64,000 nucleotides of DNA from Arcobacteraceae bacterium (GCA_021107755.1 JAIOSF010000002.1:62001-126000); one strand, 5' to 3'; counted from the first letter of the stretch, positions 26,276-34,653 are shown. Translations and numbers: made by a program. The notes: a model not told the origin generated them from the sequence alone.

Positions 26276-28972
26276 ATGAAAAGTTTTACAAAGTTTTTTA
26301 CAAAATTAATTTTTGGTATTGTTATAGTTTATAGTATCATAGGCTTTATAATATTACCCTACTTTGTGCAGTTTTATATCCCTACAATAATAGAAAAAAC
26401 TATCAAAACAGAAAGTTATGTAGATTCTGTACACTTTAACCCATATACTTTTCACATAAAAGTCAGTAACCTAATAATCAAAGACCAAAAAAAGCAAAAT
26501 ATTCTTTTTTTTGAAACATTAAAAATAAATATAGATCCTTTAAAACTTCTCAATAAAGAGATTAATCTTAGTGATTTTACAATTGATAATTTAAAACTAG
26601 CAATTGATATAAATAAAAACAATGTAATTAATTTTCAATATATCCTTGACGCTTTAGATAATAAAAACAATGATACTACAAATAATGAAACTACAGAAAA
26701 AAGTGATACAGTATTTACAATAGATAATCTAAACTTATCAAATATTCGATTTGTTTTTGAGGACTATTCAAAAACTACACCATTTATTGTTGAAACAAAA
26801 CCTATATCTCTTTTTTCAACCAATATCAAACTAAAAAGTAATCACACAAATAAAGTTGCATTTACTATTGATACTCACAACACAGGAAAAATATCACTTC
26901 AATCAAATATTGTAATAGAGCCATTAAGTATTGATGGGAATATTATAGTTACACAAATTGCTACCAATAAAATATTTCACTATATACAAACGCCCCAAAT
27001 GCAATTTGATATTGATTCAAAACCTCTTGATATCTCTTTTGACTTCCAATATAAAAAGATACAAGAAAAACAAAATATAGTTTTAGAAAATATTGCTATA
27101 AAACTTGATAAATTATTCTTTACTCAAAATCCTTTTTCTGTAGAGATAGAAAAACTTCTTCATAAAACACAAAAAGTACAATTAGAGATTCAAGACACTA
27201 CAACATATGATGTGACAAATATAGATACAAAGATACAAAATATACTCTTTTTAGACTCAACAAAAAAAACTCCATTAAACTTTAGTGAGTTTTCGAATAC
27301 TGTTGAGGCTTTCTCTAGTGATAAAGAAAAACCAATAAATATAATACAATCACTTCACACTCCAAAAAGCGGAACAATCAAAAGCAATATTAAAGCTATC
27401 CAAGAACCACTAAGTTTAGATATTAAACTTCATACACAAGATATAGCCATACAACCTTATGAGGCACATATACAAGAGTTTGCTAATATTGATATAAAAT
27501 CAGCACTTTTTAGTAACAAAGGGGAACTAAAAGTTACAAATGAAAATAATCAAACAAATATAAATCTACAAACAGATGCCTCTTTAAAAAATATAGATAT
27601 TCTTAACAGTACAAATAAACAACAACTATTTAAACTAGACTTGTTGAAGCTTACGAATATCAACTATCAAGACAACAATCTTTTTATAAAAAATATTGTT
27701 GTTGATAAGCCATTTATCCAATTTTCTATCAATGATAACAATACAACAAATTTCTCAAACCTTATTCCACAAGATTCAAAAAAAGAGCAACCAGCTAAAG
27801 AAAAGACAACTAAAAAAGAGTTTGTATATAATATAGATACAATCACAATAAAAAATGGTGATTCTCTCTTTGAAGATAATACTGTTTCTCCAAAATTTAT
27901 CTCAAAAGATACTCAAATCTCTGGAGATATTAAACAACTCTCATCAGATAACAAGAAAGTAGCTACGATAACTCACTCAAGTATTATAGATAGCTATGCA
28001 CCACTTTTAGTAAATACAGATATAGTTATTTCAAATCCATTAGAAGCTCTAAAAAGTGAAGTTAAAATTGAAAATATAAATTTACCCTCACTCTCTACTT
28101 ATAGTGGTAAGTTTATAGGACAAACTATAAAAAATGGGAAGTTAAACCTTACTTTGAATTATGATATTAAAAAATCTCAACTTAAAAGTACAAATAATAT
28201 TAGAATAAAAGATATAGAACTAGGTGAAAAAGTAGAGAGTAAAGATGCTATTAATGCACCTATTGGATTGGCTATAGCCCTGCTTGAAGATAATGAGGGA
28301 TATATTGATTTAGATATACCTATTGATGGAGATATCAACAATCCTAATTTTCACCTAAGTGATGCAATACTTGATGTAATCACAAATACTATAGTTGGAA
28401 TTGTATCTGCACCTTTTAAATTCTTAGCCTTACTTATTGGACTTGATGGGGAGGATATCTCTAATATTGAATTTAACTATGGAGATTTTAATATTTATGT
28501 AACACAACAAGAAAAATTGGATAATATTGTAAAAGCACTTCAAAAACGACCAAGCCTAAAATTAAAAGTAAAAACATCTTATATCCAAAATGAAGATACA
28601 ATAGCTTTACAAGAGATAAAGTTTAAAGATAAATATAACTTAATTTTCAATGAGAAAGAGGATTTTGAAAAAATTTATAAAAAAACCAAAGCAATTTTTA
28701 TAAAAGAGTTTGGAGAAAAAAGATATAAAGCTTTAGAAGGGGAAGAGAAAAACAAATATGATACTATGTTGCAAAGCCTCAAAGATACTATAAATATAAC
28801 AGAAGAAGAACTAAAACTATTAGCAACAAAAAGAGCACAAACAATACACTCATATCTTATTTCAAAAAAACTTGATCCATCTAAAATAATTATAGATGAA
28901 AATATCAAACCAAGTGTTAAAGATTTAAAGATAAATAAAGTATTAGTACTATTTGAAATTCAAGCTAAATAG
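26276..28972 (+). CDS. DUF748/AsmA-like large envelope protein
   Basis: An 898-residue protein with one N-terminal membrane helix (about residues 10-32) and a long periplasmic region of beta repeats. The region has recurring phrases of the type IDNLNLSNIRFVFED and ITIKNGDSLFED. The C-terminal 200 residues have the DUF748 signature region (YSGKFIGQTIKNGKLNL, then LDIPIDGDINNPNFHL, and a hydrophobic stretch with VSAPFKFLA). AsmA-like proteins of this group are thought to form lipid-conducting bridges between the membranes; that is family knowledge, not shown here. ATG has AGGA just upstream. It is followed 54 bases later by another AsmA-like gene. Confidence 0.78.
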   Translation: MKSFTKFFTKLIFGIVIVYSIIGFIILPYFVQFYIPTIIEKTIKTESYVDSVHFNPYTFHIKVSNLIIKDQKKQNILFFETLKINIDPLKLLNKEINLSDFTIDNLKLAIDINKNNVINFQYILDALDNKNNDTTNNETTEKSDTVFTIDNLNLSNIRFVFEDYSKTTPFIVETKPISLFSTNIKLKSNHTNKVAFTIDTHNTGKISLQSNIVIEPLSIDGNIIVTQIATNKIFHYIQTPQMQFDIDSKPLDISFDFQYKKIQEKQNIVLENIAIKLDKLFFTQNPFSVEIEKLLHKTQKVQLEIQDTTTYDVTNIDTKIQNILFLDSTKKTPLNFSEFSNTVEAFSSDKEKPINIIQSLHTPKSGTIKSNIKAIQEPLSLDIKLHTQDIAIQPYEAHIQEFANIDIKSALFSNKGELKVTNENNQTNINLQTDASLKNIDILNSTNKQQLFKLDLLKLTNINYQDNNLFIKNIVVDKPFIQFSINDNNTTNFSNLIPQDSKKEQPAKEKTTKKEFVYNIDTITIKNGDSLFEDNTVSPKFISKDTQISGDIKQLSSDNKKVATITHSSIIDSYAPLLVNTDIVISNPLEALKSEVKIENINLPSLSTYSGKFIGQTIKNGKLNLTLNYDIKKSQLKSTNNIRIKDIELGEKVESKDAINAPIGLAIALLEDNEGYIDLDIPIDGDINNPNFHLSDAILDVITNTIVGIVSAPFKFLALLIGLDGEDISNIEFNYGDFNIYVTQQEKLDNIVKALQKRPSLKLKVKTSYIQNEDTIALQEIKFKDKYNLIFNEKEDFEKIYKKTKAIFIKEFGEKRYKALEGEEKNKYDTMLQSLKDTINITEEELKLLATKRAQTIHSYLISKKLDPSKIIIDENIKPSVKDLKINKVLVLFEIQAK

Positions 28973-29026
28973 ATAAAGCAATTTTTGAGTAAAATTAGTG
29001 CTAAATTAAAATTTTAAAGGTTCAGT

Positions 29027-30532
29027 ATGAGATTAATAGTAGGTTTATTTGCAGTGATGACAACAATAATTGTTGCAGCGTATGTTATGGTGTTTACAAG
29101 TTTTGGACATGGGATTATTTTACCAATTATAGAATCAAACATAGAAAAAAATCTTAAAATAAACGATGCAAAGTTTACGAACTTTACCTTATCAACAAAC
29201 AGTATCAATACAACATTAACACTGGATAATCAACCTATACATATAGAGGGAAAATTTAATCTTATAAAAAAACTTATTGATCTTCAATATGATATCAAAA
29301 TAGATGATTTAAGTGTTTTTAATACAATCTCAAACCAAAAACTTCAAGGTACTTTTTACACAAATGGAAAAGTTATAGGTGTATTGGGAAATATTGGGAT
29401 TGAGGGGAAAGCTACTTTTGCAGATGGGAAAACTAACTATGAGCTATTTGTAAAAGAAGATAATATTAAAAATATAAAATTTTCTTTAGTAAACTTAAGT
29501 GTTGAGAAACTTTTATGGATGGTATCACAACCACAATATACAACTGGAACTCTTAATATAAATGGGACAATAAATTCACTCAATAATCTTGATGGAGATA
29601 TAGTTACAAAACTTACAAATGGTGTTTTAAATAGTGAGTTTATCAATAAAACTTTTGAACAAAACTTGCCTAAAAAAGCAACTTATGAAACAACTATAAA
29701 TACAAAGTTAGCAAAAGAAAATATAATTTCTACAGTAGATTTCAACTCTTTTGTGGCACAACTAGGTACTAAAAAAACCACATTTAATATCCCAAGTAAA
29801 AAACTAACATCTGATTATATACTTGATGTTCCAAGTTTAAATACCCTTTATTTTATCACAAATCAAAAACTAAAAGGTGGGATAACAATTAATGGAGATA
29901 TCACATTTGATAAAACATTATTAGCAACTTTTAATAGTAAAAAATTTGATGGGACTATGAAAGGGAAACTAGATAATAATAAATTAAATGTACAACTTGA
30001 TAATATACAGTCAACAAAACTTCTAGATATGCTTTACTACCCAGAGATTTTTAAATCTAATATCAGACTTGATTTAGATTATGATATTGCTACTAAAAAA
30101 GGATTGTCAAAATTAAGTTCGAACAATGGACAATTTTTAACAAATCAAACAACCCAAATGTTAAAACAATTTACCAAATATGATTTAACAATGGAGGTTT
30201 ATGATGTTACAAACCTTACAACAAAAATTGATAATACACTCCTAGAAAATGAACTTTTTATGAAAAGTAAAAATAGTCAAATCAAATCAAAAGTTTTCAC
30301 AGTTGACACTGCAAAATCAACAATCAATGCAGATTTAACTTTACAATATAGAAAATACGATATGGGTCTTAAGCTTAATGGTGCCATAGCAGATCCTAAA
30401 GTAAAATTAGATATTGGTAAAGCTATAGAAAATAAAGCAAAAGAGAAAATCAAAGAAAAATTAAATAAAGAGTTAAAAGATAAACTCAAAAATGAAAATA
30501 TAGGAAATATTTTAAACAATATTTTTAAATAA
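29027..30532 (+). CDS. AsmA-like membrane-anchored envelope protein, function unknown
   Basis: A 501-residue protein with an N-terminal membrane anchor (MRLIVGLFAVMTTIIVAAYV and further hydrophobic residues to about 34) followed by a long periplasmic region of alternating beta strands and repeated phrases such as YDIKIDDLSV and GTLNINGTI. The last 60 residues have LKLNGAIADPKVKLDIG, an AsmA-type C-terminal phrase, then a Lys/Glu/Asn-rich charged helix. It shares style with the DUF748 neighbour. AAAGGTTCAG precedes the ATG. It probably works with the two upstream genes in the cell envelope. It is not related to the nif genes that follow after a promoter-containing gap. Confidence 0.68.
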   Translation: MRLIVGLFAVMTTIIVAAYVMVFTSFGHGIILPIIESNIEKNLKINDAKFTNFTLSTNSINTTLTLDNQPIHIEGKFNLIKKLIDLQYDIKIDDLSVFNTISNQKLQGTFYTNGKVIGVLGNIGIEGKATFADGKTNYELFVKEDNIKNIKFSLVNLSVEKLLWMVSQPQYTTGTLNINGTINSLNNLDGDIVTKLTNGVLNSEFINKTFEQNLPKKATYETTINTKLAKENIISTVDFNSFVAQLGTKKTTFNIPSKKLTSDYILDVPSLNTLYFITNQKLKGGITINGDITFDKTLLATFNSKKFDGTMKGKLDNNKLNVQLDNIQSTKLLDMLYYPEIFKSNIRLDLDYDIATKKGLSKLSSNNGQFLTNQTTQMLKQFTKYDLTMEVYDVTNLTTKIDNTLLENELFMKSKNSQIKSKVFTVDTAKSTINADLTLQYRKYDMGLKLNGAIADPKVKLDIGKAIENKAKEKIKEKLNKELKDKLKNENIGNILNNIFK

Positions 30533-30544
30533 CTACTAAAAACT

Positions 30545-30560
30545 TGGAATAGTTCTTGTA
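30545..30560 (+). promoter_or_regulatory. Weak candidate sigma-54 promoter upstream of nifN
   Basis: TGG at 30545-30547, then 8 bases, then TTGTA at 30556-30560: correct -24/-12 spacing but T instead of C at the -12 GC. It lies 39 bases before the nifN ATG. It is supported by the neighbouring rpoN gene and by the better match before nifX. Confidence 0.4.
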
Positions 30561-30598
30561 TATAGTTAAGTATAAACAAAATATATTAGGAACTTTCC

Positions 30599-31885
30599 AT
30601 GAGTGAGAAACCAAATAAACCACTACAAATAAATCCAATCAAACTATCACAACCTATGGGAGCATTATTATGTTTTTTAGGTATTAAAAACACAATGCCA
30701 CTTATGCATGGAGCACAAGGATGTGCTAGTTTTTCAAAAGTATTTTTTACTAGACATTTTAGTGACCCAATTGCTGTACAAACAACAGCAGTAAACGATA
30801 TAACTGCTGTTCTTGATGGTGGAGACTATAGTGTCAGTGAAGCTGTAAAAAATATCACAAAAAAAGTAAAACCTGACCTCGTTGGACTTTTTACAACAGG
30901 TATGACTGAAACAAAAGGTGATGATATAAAAGGGGCAACTTTTTTACTAAAAGATGTTCAAAAAATGGTATATGTTCATACACCTGATTTTGAGGGTGGA
31001 TTAGAAAGTGGTTATGCTAAATCAATTGAAGCTATTATTGAACAATTAGTAACTCCTACAACTACAATTGATAATAAAAAAGCACTTATCATCCCTAATG
31101 TAAACCTTACACCAATAGAGGTAGAAAAAATAAAAGAACAAGTAGACTTATTTGGTTATGAAACACTAGCATTACCTGATATTAGTCAATCTCTTGATGG
31201 TCATCTGGGGCTTAAACAAGGTGCAATGAGCAGTGGTGGAATAAGTATTGAAGAGATAGAAGAACTCGGTAGTTCACAAATTGTTATAACAATTGGAAAC
31301 TCTGTAGAAAAAGCTGGGAATTTACTTAATAGTAAAAATGAAAATATGATACATCTTCACTTTGATACGATAAGCGGTTTACTAAAAGCTGATAAATTCT
31401 ATAAAAGTTTAATGGATATTAAAAAGATATCTAAACCAAATCCATCAGTGGTACGATGGAGAAAAAGATTACAAGATGCTCTTTTAGATACACATTTTGC
31501 ATTAGGTGGAGCAAAAGTTGTTATTGCAGCTGAACCAGATCAAATCCTTAGTATTGCTACAACAATAAAAGAAGCAGGAACAAATATCACAGCTGTAGTG
31601 TCTCCTACCAAAAGTGTAAGTTTAGAAACACTAAATGACATAAATGTAATAATTGGTGACTTTGATGATGTGGAAAATGAACTAAAAAATGCTGATATTC
31701 TTATCTCAAACTTTCATGGAGAAAGAATCTGTAATAATCTTAAAAAAGCACTTATGGTAAGAGGTTTTCCAAACTATGAATTAGTAGGAAACAACCTTAA
31801 AAATGATACTTTGTATGAGGGAAGTTGCTATATGCTTTTTGAGATAGCAAACATCATAAACCACTATAAATACGGACAACATTAA
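30599..31885 (+). CDS. nifN: Nitrogenase FeMo-cofactor scaffold protein NifN
   Basis: A 428-residue protein of the nitrogenase component 1 family. The N-terminal NPIKLSQPMGALLCFLG and MPLMHGAQGCASFSKVFFTRHF carry the conserved Cys and the P-cluster-like region of NifN. TTAVNDITAVLDGG and GLFTTGMTETKGDDI are family signatures, and SFTRH-type positions agree with NifN rather than NifK. NifN with NifE forms the scaffold on which the cofactor is finished. The usual partner nifE is not upstream (AsmA-like genes are), so it must lie elsewhere in the genome. ATG is preceded by AGGAA. A 39-bp inverted repeat begins 6 bases after the stop. Confidence 0.93.
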   Translation: MSEKPNKPLQINPIKLSQPMGALLCFLGIKNTMPLMHGAQGCASFSKVFFTRHFSDPIAVQTTAVNDITAVLDGGDYSVSEAVKNITKKVKPDLVGLFTTGMTETKGDDIKGATFLLKDVQKMVYVHTPDFEGGLESGYAKSIEAIIEQLVTPTTTIDNKKALIIPNVNLTPIEVEKIKEQVDLFGYETLALPDISQSLDGHLGLKQGAMSSGGISIEEIEELGSSQIVITIGNSVEKAGNLLNSKNENMIHLHFDTISGLLKADKFYKSLMDIKKISKPNPSVVRWRKRLQDALLDTHFALGGAKVVIAAEPDQILSIATTIKEAGTNITAVVSPTKSVSLETLNDINVIIGDFDDVENELKNADILISNFHGERICNNLKKALMVRGFPNYELVGNNLKNDTLYEGSCYMLFEIANIINHYKYGQH

Positions 31886-31891
31886 ACAATA

Positions 31892-32069
31892 GCATACCAC
31901 AACTATCTATTCAGTTTTATTTAAGATTAACAAAGAAATTACGCGTGACTTGGAGATGTATATCTAGGCTATTGAGGAACTTACTATCTGAAGTTAGATA
32001 AAAAGAACTTAACTGCTAAAGCTATTTCCTTTAATCTTAAATAAAACTGAATAGATAGTTGTGGTATGC
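31892..32069. repeat. Perfect 39-bp inverted repeat around a 100-nt centre, between nifN and nifX
   Basis: Left arm 31892-31930 (starts GCATACCACAACTATC) and right arm 32031-32069 (ends GATAGTTGTGGTATGC) are exact reverse complements over 39 bases. The centre 31931-32030 contains short self-complementary pieces: AGGAA 31975-31979 with TTCCT 32026-32030; TATCT 31985-31989 with AGATA 31996-32000; AGAT 31954-31957 with ATCT 31962-31965. No coding frame or T-run terminator is evident. No target-site duplication is seen. It could be a small inverted-repeat mobile element, an invertible DNA segment, or a very stable mRNA structure that separates nifN from nifX expression. Confidence 0.95.
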
Positions 32070-32084
32070 GGAACACTTTTTGCA
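32069..32084 (+). promoter_or_regulatory. Candidate sigma-54 promoter for nifX and the following nif genes
   Basis: CGG at 32069-32071, then 8 bases, then TTGCA at 32080-32084 matches the TGG-N8-TTGC pattern, with GG and GC 12 bases apart as required. It starts exactly at the last base of the inverted repeat and lies 37 bases before the nifX ATG. Confidence 0.6.
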
Positions 32085-32120
32085 TTTATATTAATATAAA
32101 TAAAAAAAGGAGATCACAAT

Positions 32121-32519
32121 ATGGGATCAACAATAAAAGTTACTTCAAATAGTTCTGCCAAAGGTTCTATCAAAGTTGCATTCGCAACAAATGACAATGA
32201 AAATATAGATGCTCACTTCGGAAGTGCTGCACAATTTAATGTGTATGATATTAGTGCTGATGATTGTGAAATATCTACAATTATTAAAATTGAAGAGAAA
32301 GATGTGGATAAAACAGTTGCTCTTCTTAAAGGTGTAGATATAGTATATTTTGTAAATATTGGAGCAACAGCTGCTGCAAAAATTATAAACTCTGGAATTT
32401 TTCCAATCAAATACAAAGAGGTTGTATCAATTGATGATGAGATCAAAAAATTAACTGCAATGTTAAATGACAAACCAGCACCATTTATTAAAAAAATTCT
32501 TGAAAAAAAGGCTGCATAG
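32121..32519 (+). CDS. nifX: NifX-type FeMo-cofactor carrier protein
   Basis: A 132-residue protein with the NifX/NafY-type dinitrogenase cofactor-binding fold. KVAFATNDNENIDAHFGSAAQF carries the typical Asp-x-His-Phe-Gly cofactor loop, and VYFVNIGATAAAKIINSGIFPIK follows near residue 75-97. NifX binds and shuttles the cofactor precursor between NifB and NifEN. A strong AAGGAGA lies upstream of the ATG, and a sigma-54-like promoter and the inverted repeat precede it. The C-terminal KPAPFIKKILEKK tail is common in the family. The stop is directly adjacent to the DUF269 gene. Confidence 0.9.
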   Translation: MGSTIKVTSNSSAKGSIKVAFATNDNENIDAHFGSAAQFNVYDISADDCEISTIIKIEEKDVDKTVALLKGVDIVYFVNIGATAAAKIINSGIFPIKYKEVVSIDDEIKKLTAMLNDKPAPFIKKILEKKAA

Positions 32520-32942
32520 ATGGATAATTTATTTATAGAAACACTAATTGGACAAGTTCGAGCTTTAGACCAGTTTGGTACTTGGACAAATAGAACAGAT
32601 GAAGATATATTAGCAGAAAAATATGTTAAATCAAAAGAAGATTTAAAAAATATTCCAGTTATTGCAGATATTGATGAGATGCAAATACAAGATATTAGAC
32701 TTATTTACCAAGCAATAGCTTTGGCTTTTGAAAAAAAGACGGGAGTTATGTGTAGTACAATTATGGAGATGAGCCACGAAGGTTTTGGGCGAGCTGTAGT
32801 AATTGCAGACAAAATTGTAATAGTAAACAAGTTTTTCAAGGATGCACACAGATTTTCATTTAGAACATATGAGGATTTAGTTAAAGAGGGTGATAAACTT
32901 CTTGATGGTGCTATAAAAATTTACGATGAATATAAAAAATAA
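32520..32942 (+). CDS. NifX-associated nitrogen fixation protein (DUF269)
   Basis: A 140-residue DUF269 protein. The FIETLIGQVRALDQFGTW start, the central helical region and GRAVVIADKIVIVNKFFKDAHRFSF are the family hallmarks. DUF269 genes nearly always follow nifX, as here, with no gap between stop and start. Its role in nitrogen fixation is known only by association. It is small, soluble and without Cys clusters (one Cys, in GVMCSTI). Confidence 0.88.
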   Translation: MDNLFIETLIGQVRALDQFGTWTNRTDEDILAEKYVKSKEDLKNIPVIADIDEMQIQDIRLIYQAIALAFEKKTGVMCSTIMEMSHEGFGRAVVIADKIVIVNKFFKDAHRFSFRTYEDLVKEGDKLLDGAIKIYDEYKK

Positions 32943-32957
32943 GGGGGATTAGAACAA

Positions 32958-33476
32958 ATGGCAAAAATGGGTATTTTTATTGGAACAGCAGGTGGAACAT
33001 CAATGAAAGTTGCTGATGCACTAGTAGAAGCTTTTGATATAGATGAAGATGATGTTATAAACATGGAAGATGACTTTGATGATGTTGAAGATCAAATGTT
33101 AGAGTATGATGTTCTATTTATAGGAAGCTCAACTTGGGGACAAGGTGATGTTCACTTTTCATGGGTTGATCCAGTATTAGAGATTGAAGATGATGAGATA
33201 GACTTTAGTGGAAAAACTGTTGCGTTTTTTGGTGCAGGTGATACCAAAAAACATGGTGAACATTTTTGTTCTGCTTTAGGAAAACTCCATAAAACTTTTA
33301 CTTCTGCTGGTGCAAAACCTGTTGGATTTATCCCAAAAGATGGTTATGATTATGAATTTTCAATGGCAGAAATAGATGGTAAACTTTGTGGTTGTGCTAT
33401 CGATGAACATAATGAAAGTGATAAAACAGAGGAAAGAATAGAAACTTGGATAAGTGCTTTAAAAGCAGAACTCTAA
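32958..33476 (+). CDS. nifF: Flavodoxin, probable electron donor to nitrogenase
   Basis: A 172-residue long-chain flavodoxin. The FMN phosphate loop is GIFIGTAGGTSMKVADAL near the N-terminus, the aromatic FMN-stacking segment is GSSTWGQGD, and the second flavin loop is FFGAGDTKKHGEHFCSALG. The very acidic surface (EDDVINMEDDFDDVEDQ) is typical for electron transfer partners. Its place inside the nif cluster, 15 bases after DUF269, suggests that it donates electrons to dinitrogenase reductase. A general metabolic flavodoxin is the alternative. Confidence 0.88.
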   Translation: MAKMGIFIGTAGGTSMKVADALVEAFDIDEDDVINMEDDFDDVEDQMLEYDVLFIGSSTWGQGDVHFSWVDPVLEIEDDEIDFSGKTVAFFGAGDTKKHGEHFCSALGKLHKTFTSAGAKPVGFIPKDGYDYEFSMAEIDGKLCGCAIDEHNESDKTEERIETWISALKAEL

Positions 33477-33497
33477 ATACAAAGAAAGGAAAATAAT

Positions 33498-33899
33498 ATG
33501 TATATGGTAATAGCGGTATTCAATCAATACGATTTAAAAAATGTTTTAGAAGATTTGTTTGAAAACAATATAGAAGGTGTCACAGTAAGTGATGTTGTCG
33601 GAAAAGGTTCTTTTGGATTAAAAGAAGCTGATAACCAACCAACAGATTTAGTAGCAAAAGTAAAACTTGAAATAGTTGTATCTAATGAAAAAAATAGAGA
33701 AACAGCTATGGAATGTATTAGAGCAAATTGTCAAGACTTAAGTCGAGGTGCTGGTAAGATGTGGTGGATTGATGTAGGTGGTGTTGAAAGAATTAGAACT
33801 GGTGAAAAAGATACAGAAGCGCTAACAACACAAATAGATAAAAAAATACCAAATGTACCAGTTGCGTTTACAACCGCAATTGATACACCTTGTAGTTAA
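33498..33899 (+). CDS. PII-like nitrogen regulatory protein with altered T-loop
   Basis: A 133-residue protein that aligns with GlnB/GlnK through most of its length: an N-terminal strand (MYMVIAVFNQYDL), VTVSDVVGKGSFG, then KVKLEIVVS, a B-loop-like RGAGKMWWIDV and the C-loop VERIRTGE. The T-loop region between GKGSFG and LVAKVK is about four residues shorter than in GlnB and lacks the uridylylated Tyr. A 24-residue C-terminal extension ends in Cys. It lies between flavodoxin and nifW, so it may regulate or assist nitrogenase through protein contact, perhaps with nucleotide sensing. Its exact target is unknown. Confidence 0.78.
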   Translation: MYMVIAVFNQYDLKNVLEDLFENNIEGVTVSDVVGKGSFGLKEADNQPTDLVAKVKLEIVVSNEKNRETAMECIRANCQDLSRGAGKMWWIDVGGVERIRTGEKDTEALTTQIDKKIPNVPVAFTTAIDTPCS

Positions 33900-33913
33900 G
33901 AAAGGAATAGATT

Positions 33914-34255
33914 ATGCAAACAAAAGAGAAGTCATTAGATGAGTTTTACAAACTGACTGATGCGGAGGACTATTTTGAATTTTTTGATATAGACTATGAT
34001 AAGAGTTTAGTAAATGTTAAAAGATTTCATATATTAAAAGAGTATGGTAACATGATAAAAACAGGTTTTTCTAACTTAAAAGGTGAAGAGTCAAAACTTC
34101 TTGATTTTTTAAAATTTTCACTTTTAAAAGTTTATGGGGACTTTCAAAACGGTTATGCACCTAGTGCTGCTGATGTATGGAATATGTTTAAAGATGGTAA
34201 ATTAAGTGGGTGTGTGAGCTGTACACCAACTCCAGGAAATAGTTGTGGCTGCTAA
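33914..34255 (+). CDS. nifW: Nitrogenase-stabilising/protective protein NifW with Cys-rich tail
   Basis: A 113-residue protein. Residues 1-95 match NifW: LDEFYKLTDAEDYFEFFDIDYD, then VKRFHILKEYG and LLKVYGDFQNGY. NifW helps keep the MoFe protein active under oxidative conditions. The tail SGCVSCTPTPGNSCGC puts four Cys at positions 100, 103, 111 and 113 (CX2C-X7-CXC). I do not recognise this as standard for NifW; it could bind a metal. The last codons overlap the GTG start of nifZ by 11 bases, so the two are probably coupled. Confidence 0.85.
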   Translation: MQTKEKSLDEFYKLTDAEDYFEFFDIDYDKSLVNVKRFHILKEYGNMIKTGFSNLKGEESKLLDFLKFSLLKVYGDFQNGYAPSAADVWNMFKDGKLSGCVSCTPTPGNSCGC

Positions 34256-34640
34256 AGAGTTCTCAGTAGATGAGAATATCGTTTTACACGATAGTGTTAC
34301 CGCAAGTAGATCTGGTAGAGATGAAGATGAACCAAAATTTAAAGAGGGTCAAAAAGTTGAACTTCTTGAAGATGTTGTAAATGATGGAACTTATCCACAC
34401 GCAAAAATAGGAACATTGATGATGCCTAAGGGCTCAGTTGGGTATATTAAATCAATGGGAGAATTTTTACAAGTTATCCGTGTGTATGAGGTTCATTTTT
34501 TTGGAACAACTATGGAAGTTGAAATTCTTGGCTGTAGAGAACATGAACTAAGAGCTCTAGAAGATGGATGTGATGAAGAAACAACTGAATCACCTCTATT
34601 CAAGGCTATGGTAGAAAAAAGAAAAAACAACAAATCTTAA
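34245..34640 (+). CDS. nifZ: Nitrogen fixation protein NifZ
   Basis: A 131-residue protein. The core from about residue 30 (PKFKEGQKVELLEDVVNDGTYP) to 105 (GTLMMPKGSVGYIKSMGEF, YEVHFF, VEILGCREHEL) is the NifZ family domain, which takes part in P-cluster maturation of the MoFe protein. The start is GTG at 34245 with AGGA about 10 bases upstream, inside the end of nifW. The N-terminal 28 residues are acidic and not conserved. The next gene, a ferredoxin, begins 13 bases after the stop. Confidence 0.85.
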   Translation: MAAKEFSVDENIVLHDSVTASRSGRDEDEPKFKEGQKVELLEDVVNDGTYPHAKIGTLMMPKGSVGYIKSMGEFLQVIRVYEVHFFGTTMEVEILGCREHELRALEDGCDEETTESPLFKAMVEKRKNNKS

Positions 34641-34653
34641 AAGGAGAGAAGAT

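Noticed and set aside
32060-32075. TGT-N10-ACA, the NifA upstream activator pattern, before nifX
   Set aside because: It overlaps the right arm of the inverted repeat and the -24 element, while real NifA sites lie about 80-150 bases upstream; the word is short and likely chance.
31885-32076. Target-site duplication around the 39-bp inverted repeat
   Set aside because: AACA occurs on both sides but not directly next to the repeat ends, so it does not support transposition.
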